From positions 82,386-146,385 of the forward strand of contig JAJBSL010000004.1 of NCBI GenBank assembly GCA_020540725.1: a stretch of DNA of 64,000 bases. The letters run 5' to 3'. Under the pieces are notes generated by a model, which did not search any database, was not told the origin of the DNA, and saw only the letters and a program-made list of their open reading frames with translations. Source of the stretch: Lachnospiraceae bacterium EP-SM-12S-S03 (GTDB lineage: Bacteria > Bacillota > Clostridia > Lachnospirales > Lachnospiraceae). Positions 60,974 to 64,000 of the stretch are shown one piece after another; the first letter of the stretch is position 1, and each line of letters opens with the position of its first letter. Made by a program: the position numbers and the translations under genes.

Positions 60974-63589
60974 CTATCTTTTTCGAATCCATTTTATAAA
61001 CTGGATAACCGGAAGATTCATCAATGCCAGACCATATACCGTAAACAACTGTGTCACATTCAATGTCTGGACTTTGAAAATACTATCAAGTGCCGGAATC
61101 ATCAATACAGATGTAATCAACACAAGTCCAAGAACAAACGCTCCGATCAAATAAATATTATTAAAGAATGCCTTTGTGAATATCACCGGTCTGTTTGACT
61201 TACAGTTAAATCCATGTACAAGTCTTGATGTACAAAGTGTTCCAAAAGCCATCGTACTTGCAAGAAGTGCGTTGCCTTCCATTCCGGCAAATCCGCGGTA
61301 TCCAAGCATAAATGCAATCATAGTCATTACCGCAATGCAAAGTCCTTCGATTCCGATTTTTGACAAGAAATCCTTCGTCAAAATCGACTCATTCATCGGA
61401 CGCGGTTTCTCATCCATTACTGCCTTCGTATGCGGTTCCAATCCAAGAGCGATCGCCGGAAGGCTGTCTGTCAATAAGTTAATAAACAATAAATGCACTG
61501 GAGCAAATGGTACCGGAAGTCCTGCAATAGCCGCATAAAGTACTGCCAGGATTCCACCAAAGTTTCCAGATAACAGAAACTGAATCGAACCTTTAATATT
61601 CTTATAAACGTTTCTTCCGTTTTCCACTGCCTTTATAATAGTAGCAAAATTATCGTCCGTCAATACCATGGACGCTGCATCTTTGGAAACTTCCGTTCCG
61701 GTAATTCCCATCGCAACACCGATATCCGCCTGTTTAAGAGCCGGAGCATCATTTACTCCATCACCTGTCATAGAAACGATATTTCCTTTTTCCTGCCATG
61801 CCCGCACAATCCGGATCTTGTGTTCCGGAGTTACTCTCGCATATACGGAGATTCCTTCCACAAAATCTTTCAACTCCTCATCTGTCAGGTGATCAATTTC
61901 TGCACCTTCACATGCTTCCGATTCATCTTTCAAAATTCCGATTCTCTTAGCAATCGCTGCCGCTGTCACCTTATGATCTCCAGTGATCATGATTGGCTTG
62001 ATTCCTGCACGAATACACTCTGCTACCGCTGCTTTAGATTCTTCTCTTGGCGGATCCATCATTGCGATAAGTCCCATGAAAATAAGATCGTTTTCATCTT
62101 CAAGTGTTAGCTGATACCCTGCTTCAATCGGTTTGTAAGCAAATGCAAGCACTCGTAATCCACTTCTTGAAAATTCTTGATTCTGCGCTTCGATCTGTTG
62201 TTTTTCTTCTTCTGTAAGAATCGTAACTTCTCCGTTTTTCCAAATGCGATCCATTCTTGTAAGAAGAACGTCCACCGCACCCTTTGTCAGCATGACCGGG
62301 CCATCCTCCAGCACATGTGCTGTAGACATAAGCTTTCTGTCACTGTCAAACGGAATCTCACTTGTACGTGGAAATTTACCTCGTACATGTTCCGGAGTCG
62401 CCCCAAGTTTGGTTCCAAGATTGATCAGCGCAGTCTCTGTCGGATCTCCAATCTCCACGCCATCTACGTTCGTGGAATCGTTACAGAGAATGCTGTATCT
62501 TAATAACTGTCTCGCTCCCGGCGCATGACGGTCAATCTCTGATGCCGGAATCCGTGTGTCATTTACGTAATAATCTTCTACAGTCATTTTGTTCTGCGTC
62601 AAAGTTCCTGTTTTATCAGAACAGATAACTGATACGCTTCCAAGCCCCTCTACAGCCTGAAGTTTTCGGATAATTGCATGTTCCTTTGCCATTTTCTGTG
62701 TTCCAAAGGAAAGAACGATTGTTACAATAGAACTCAGTGCTTCCGGAATGGCCGCAACTGCCAATGCTACTGCAAATAGGAATGCATCTCCTGCTGAATC
62801 TCCCTGCATAACACTGATTCCGAATAAGACAGCACAGAAAATTAAAATCAAAATAGAAAGTTTCTGGCCAAACTGATCCAGATTCACCTGAAGAGGCGTT
62901 TTCTTTTCTGATGTAGATTTCAAAAGGGAAGCAATCTTTCCTACTTCTGTCTCCATTCCAATGGATGTTACAATAAAGGAACCTCTTCCGTAAGTTACAA
63001 AGCTTCCGGAGAACACCATATTCGTTCTGTCCCCAAGAGGTACTTCTCCTTTTATCGCTTCTTCTGTTTTCTCTACTCCGAGACTTTCTCCCGTCAGCGC
63101 GCTCTCATCAATCTTTAAACTTGCATTTTTTAAAATTCGTCCATCCGCCGGCACATAATCGCCCGCTTCAAGCATAACCTCATCACCAATTGTAAGCTCT
63201 GAAGATGGAACCTGCACAACATTGCCGTTTCTCAATACTTTTGCTACCGGTCCGGACAATTTCTTCAAACTCTGCAATGACTGTTCTGCCTTCACAGTCT
63301 GCACCGTTCCTAAAATGGCATTCATGGTAATTACGATCAAAATAACTGCCGCACTTTCCACATCTCCCATAAATCCAGATACTGTTGCCGCAACAATCAA
63401 AATAATAACAAGAAAATCTTTAAATTGTTCCAAAAAAATCTGAAGCGTGCTTTTTTTCTTGCCTTCTGTAAGTTCATTTTTCCCGTATTGTTCCTGATGT
63501 TCCCTTACCTCTTCATCCGTGAGGGGGGTAAGTTTTCCGTTTACCTGCATTCTTACTTCTTCTGCAGATAATTGATAACTCGGTTTCAT
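60974..63589 (-). CDS. Cation-transporting P-type ATPase (Ca2+/Mn2+ type)
   Basis: An 871-residue P2-type ATPase. Motifs: TGES in SALTGESLGVEKTEEA, phosphorylation site CSDKTGTLTQNKMTVED (about 327), ITGDHKVTAAAIAKRIGIL and MTGDGVNDAPALKQADIGVA (hinge). The helix-4 motif reads AAIPEALSS, where Ca2+ pumps usually have PEGLP. The start is ATG 63589 (GGAGG 11 bases upstream); a longer frame reads through a riboswitch and is not coding. With a Mn2+ riboswitch upstream, manganese export is the most probable function, with calcium as alternative. Confidence 0.93.
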   Translation of the reverse strand: MKPSYQLSAEEVRMQVNGKLTPLTDEEVREHQEQYGKNELTEGKKKSTLQIFLEQFKDFLVIILIVAATVSGFMGDVESAAVILIVITMNAILGTVQTVKAEQSLQSLKKLSGPVAKVLRNGNVVQVPSSELTIGDEVMLEAGDYVPADGRILKNASLKIDESALTGESLGVEKTEEAIKGEVPLGDRTNMVFSGSFVTYGRGSFIVTSIGMETEVGKIASLLKSTSEKKTPLQVNLDQFGQKLSILILIFCAVLFGISVMQGDSAGDAFLFAVALAVAAIPEALSSIVTIVLSFGTQKMAKEHAIIRKLQAVEGLGSVSVICSDKTGTLTQNKMTVEDYYVNDTRIPASEIDRHAPGARQLLRYSILCNDSTNVDGVEIGDPTETALINLGTKLGATPEHVRGKFPRTSEIPFDSDRKLMSTAHVLEDGPVMLTKGAVDVLLTRMDRIWKNGEVTILTEEEKQQIEAQNQEFSRSGLRVLAFAYKPIEAGYQLTLEDENDLIFMGLIAMMDPPREESKAAVAECIRAGIKPIMITGDHKVTAAAIAKRIGILKDESEACEGAEIDHLTDEELKDFVEGISVYARVTPEHKIRIVRAWQEKGNIVSMTGDGVNDAPALKQADIGVAMGITGTEVSKDAASMVLTDDNFATIIKAVENGRNVYKNIKGSIQFLLSGNFGGILAVLYAAIAGLPVPFAPVHLLFINLLTDSLPAIALGLEPHTKAVMDEKPRPMNESILTKDFLSKIGIEGLCIAVMTMIAFMLGYRGFAGMEGNALLASTMAFGTLCTSRLVHGFNCKSNRPVIFTKAFFNNIYLIGAFVLGLVLITSVLMIPALDSIFKVQTLNVTQLFTVYGLALMNLPVIQFIKWIRKR

Positions 63590-63662
63590 ATTCAATTTTT
63601 CCTCCGTTTCTTTTTCCGTGCAGCGGCCTCTTTTTATTATTGCCTGAATCTTGAAAGAATAA

Positions 63663-63705
63663 CAATCAATCGTGCAATTGCATAGGAGATTCTTTAAGAA
63701 CCTCT
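63663..63705 (-). promoter_or_regulatory. Second hairpin in the ATPase leader
   Basis: TTGCATA...TATGCAA pairs across AGAGGTTCTTAAAGAATCTCC, which also self-pairs, giving one extended hairpin between the riboswitch terminator and the gene. No U tract follows; it may stabilise the mRNA or modulate the start. Confidence 0.4.
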
Positions 63706-63713
63706 TATGCAAT

Positions 63714-63758
63714 AAAAAAGAGACCCCTATTGCACACTCATGATGCAATAAAAGTCTC
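63714..63758 (-). terminator. Riboswitch expression platform (terminator)
   Basis: GAGAC...TATTGCA pairs with TGCAATA...GTCTC on the minus strand and is followed by TTTTTT. The 5' arm GAGAC lies in the closing strand of the aptamer, so ligand-bound aptamer and terminator exclude each other. Confidence 0.75.
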
Positions 63759-63838
63759 ACTGTTTCATTACGATACGGATGATAACTCATCGTACTGACG
63801 ACATCGCAAACGTCTAAACGCCAGTTACTCCCTTTTAT
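63749..63838 (-). promoter_or_regulatory. yybP-ykoY manganese riboswitch aptamer
   Basis: The leader reads AAAAGGGAGTAACTG at its 5' end and CAGTGAGACTTTT at its 3' end. AAAAG pairs with CTTTT and ACTG with CAGT, and the conserved GGGAGTA and GAGAC (GCAAGACC-like) joining strands face each other as in the yybP-ykoY class. The middle contains the paired GTCGTCAGTACGATGA region. Members bind Mn2+ and often precede P-type ATPases or TerC proteins. Confidence 0.82.
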
Positions 63839-63846
63839 TAAAAATA

Positions 63847-63875
63847 ATAATAATGGTTCTTTTGGCATATGTCAA
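63847..63875 (-). promoter_or_regulatory. Promoter of the riboswitch-ATPase transcript
   Basis: TTGACA (63870-63875), 17 bases, TATTAT (63847-63852) on the minus strand; transcription would begin at the first bases of the aptamer. Confidence 0.8.
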
Positions 63876-63909
63876 CAAGAATCTGCTAAAGATACTTATT
63901 TTTATGAAC

Positions 63910-63951
63910 CATTTATGATAATGTCCTAATATATCATTTATGATTATGTCC
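63910..63951. repeat. Direct repeat of a 17-base sequence
   Basis: CATTTATGATAATGTCC (63910-63926) recurs as CATTTATGATTATGTCC (63935-63951), one mismatch, 25-base period. It lies upstream of the ATPase promoter in the last 130 bases, which hold no gene that I can see. It may be a protein-binding site pair or the end of an element beyond the window. Confidence 0.5.
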
Positions 63952-64000
63952 CAAATGGAAAATATAGTGTATGATAAAGCCTCACTATTTATTTGAGAGG

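Noticed and set aside
60974..63868. Longer start for the P-type ATPase at 63868
   Set aside because: The extra 93 codons run through the promoter, riboswitch and terminator; the ATG at 63589 has GGAGG and starts the family sequence.

Overview
The window looks like chromosome from an anaerobic gut-type Clostridia, most likely Lachnospiraceae. Supporting signs are the spore maturation genes spmA and spmB, a B. subtilis-type large SRP RNA, the clostridial order of a V-type ATPase operon, consensus sigma-A promoters with strong GGAGG ribosome sites, and several families typical of that group (DUF4080 radical SAM, VanW, DUF5685, short DnaJ with a Cys-rich tail). The species cannot be named from the sequence alone. 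There is no sign of a complete phage, ICE, insertion sequence or CRISPR array.

Layout. 1-18.2 kb is mostly minus-strand housekeeping: the start of an F-type ATP synthase operon, trmL, an AIR-synthase-like protein, VanW, a radical SAM protein, the SRP RNA, tadA, dgt, a five-gene overlapping operon (DUF5685, DnaJ, membrane protein, phosphopantetheinyl transferase, VanY-like carboxypeptidase), tRNA-Lys with an integrase remnant beside it, a small XRE regulator, YitT, YyaL and trmB. 18.4-26.8 kb is a complete nine-gene V-type ATPase operon on the plus strand. 26.9-34.8 kb holds a frameshifted fibro-slime/SpaA surface protein, glgB and a large TPR/acidic-repeat/AAA-like protein. 34.8-36.7 kb is an AT-rich stretch with bioY flanked by two minus-strand promoter-to-terminator units that contain no conventional gene. 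36.7-41.2 kb has a DUF885 metallohydrolase, spmB, a MATE exporter and a DUF1275 protein.

The centrepiece is 41.3-52.5 kb: twelve minus-strand genes, nearly all touching or overlapping, read in the order mdh - hdrB - hdrC - hdrA - mvhD/flxD - flxB-like - flxC-like - flxA-like - frdB - frdA - fumarase alpha - fumarase beta. Together they encode the steps oxaloacetate to malate to fumarate to succinate plus an Flx/Hdr flavin-iron-sulfur electron module, with no membrane anchor gene in the run. The simplest reading is a soluble NADH-driven fumarate reductase in which HdrA could bifurcate electrons between fumarate and ferredoxin. The promoter carries a perfect Rex-type palindrome over the -35 and a second, weaker copy upstream, so control by the NADH/NAD+ ratio is likely. 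Family assignments are firm; the complex and the bifurcation are inference.

52.7-64 kb contains an Rpn-family nuclease-like gene, a peptidase/transporter operon (pepT, YfcC, pepV) divergent from an XRE regulator with a palindromic operator candidate, spmA (about 20 kb away from spmB), an AI-2E family transporter and a P-type cation ATPase. The last is preceded by a yybP-ykoY (manganese) riboswitch with a readable terminator switch.
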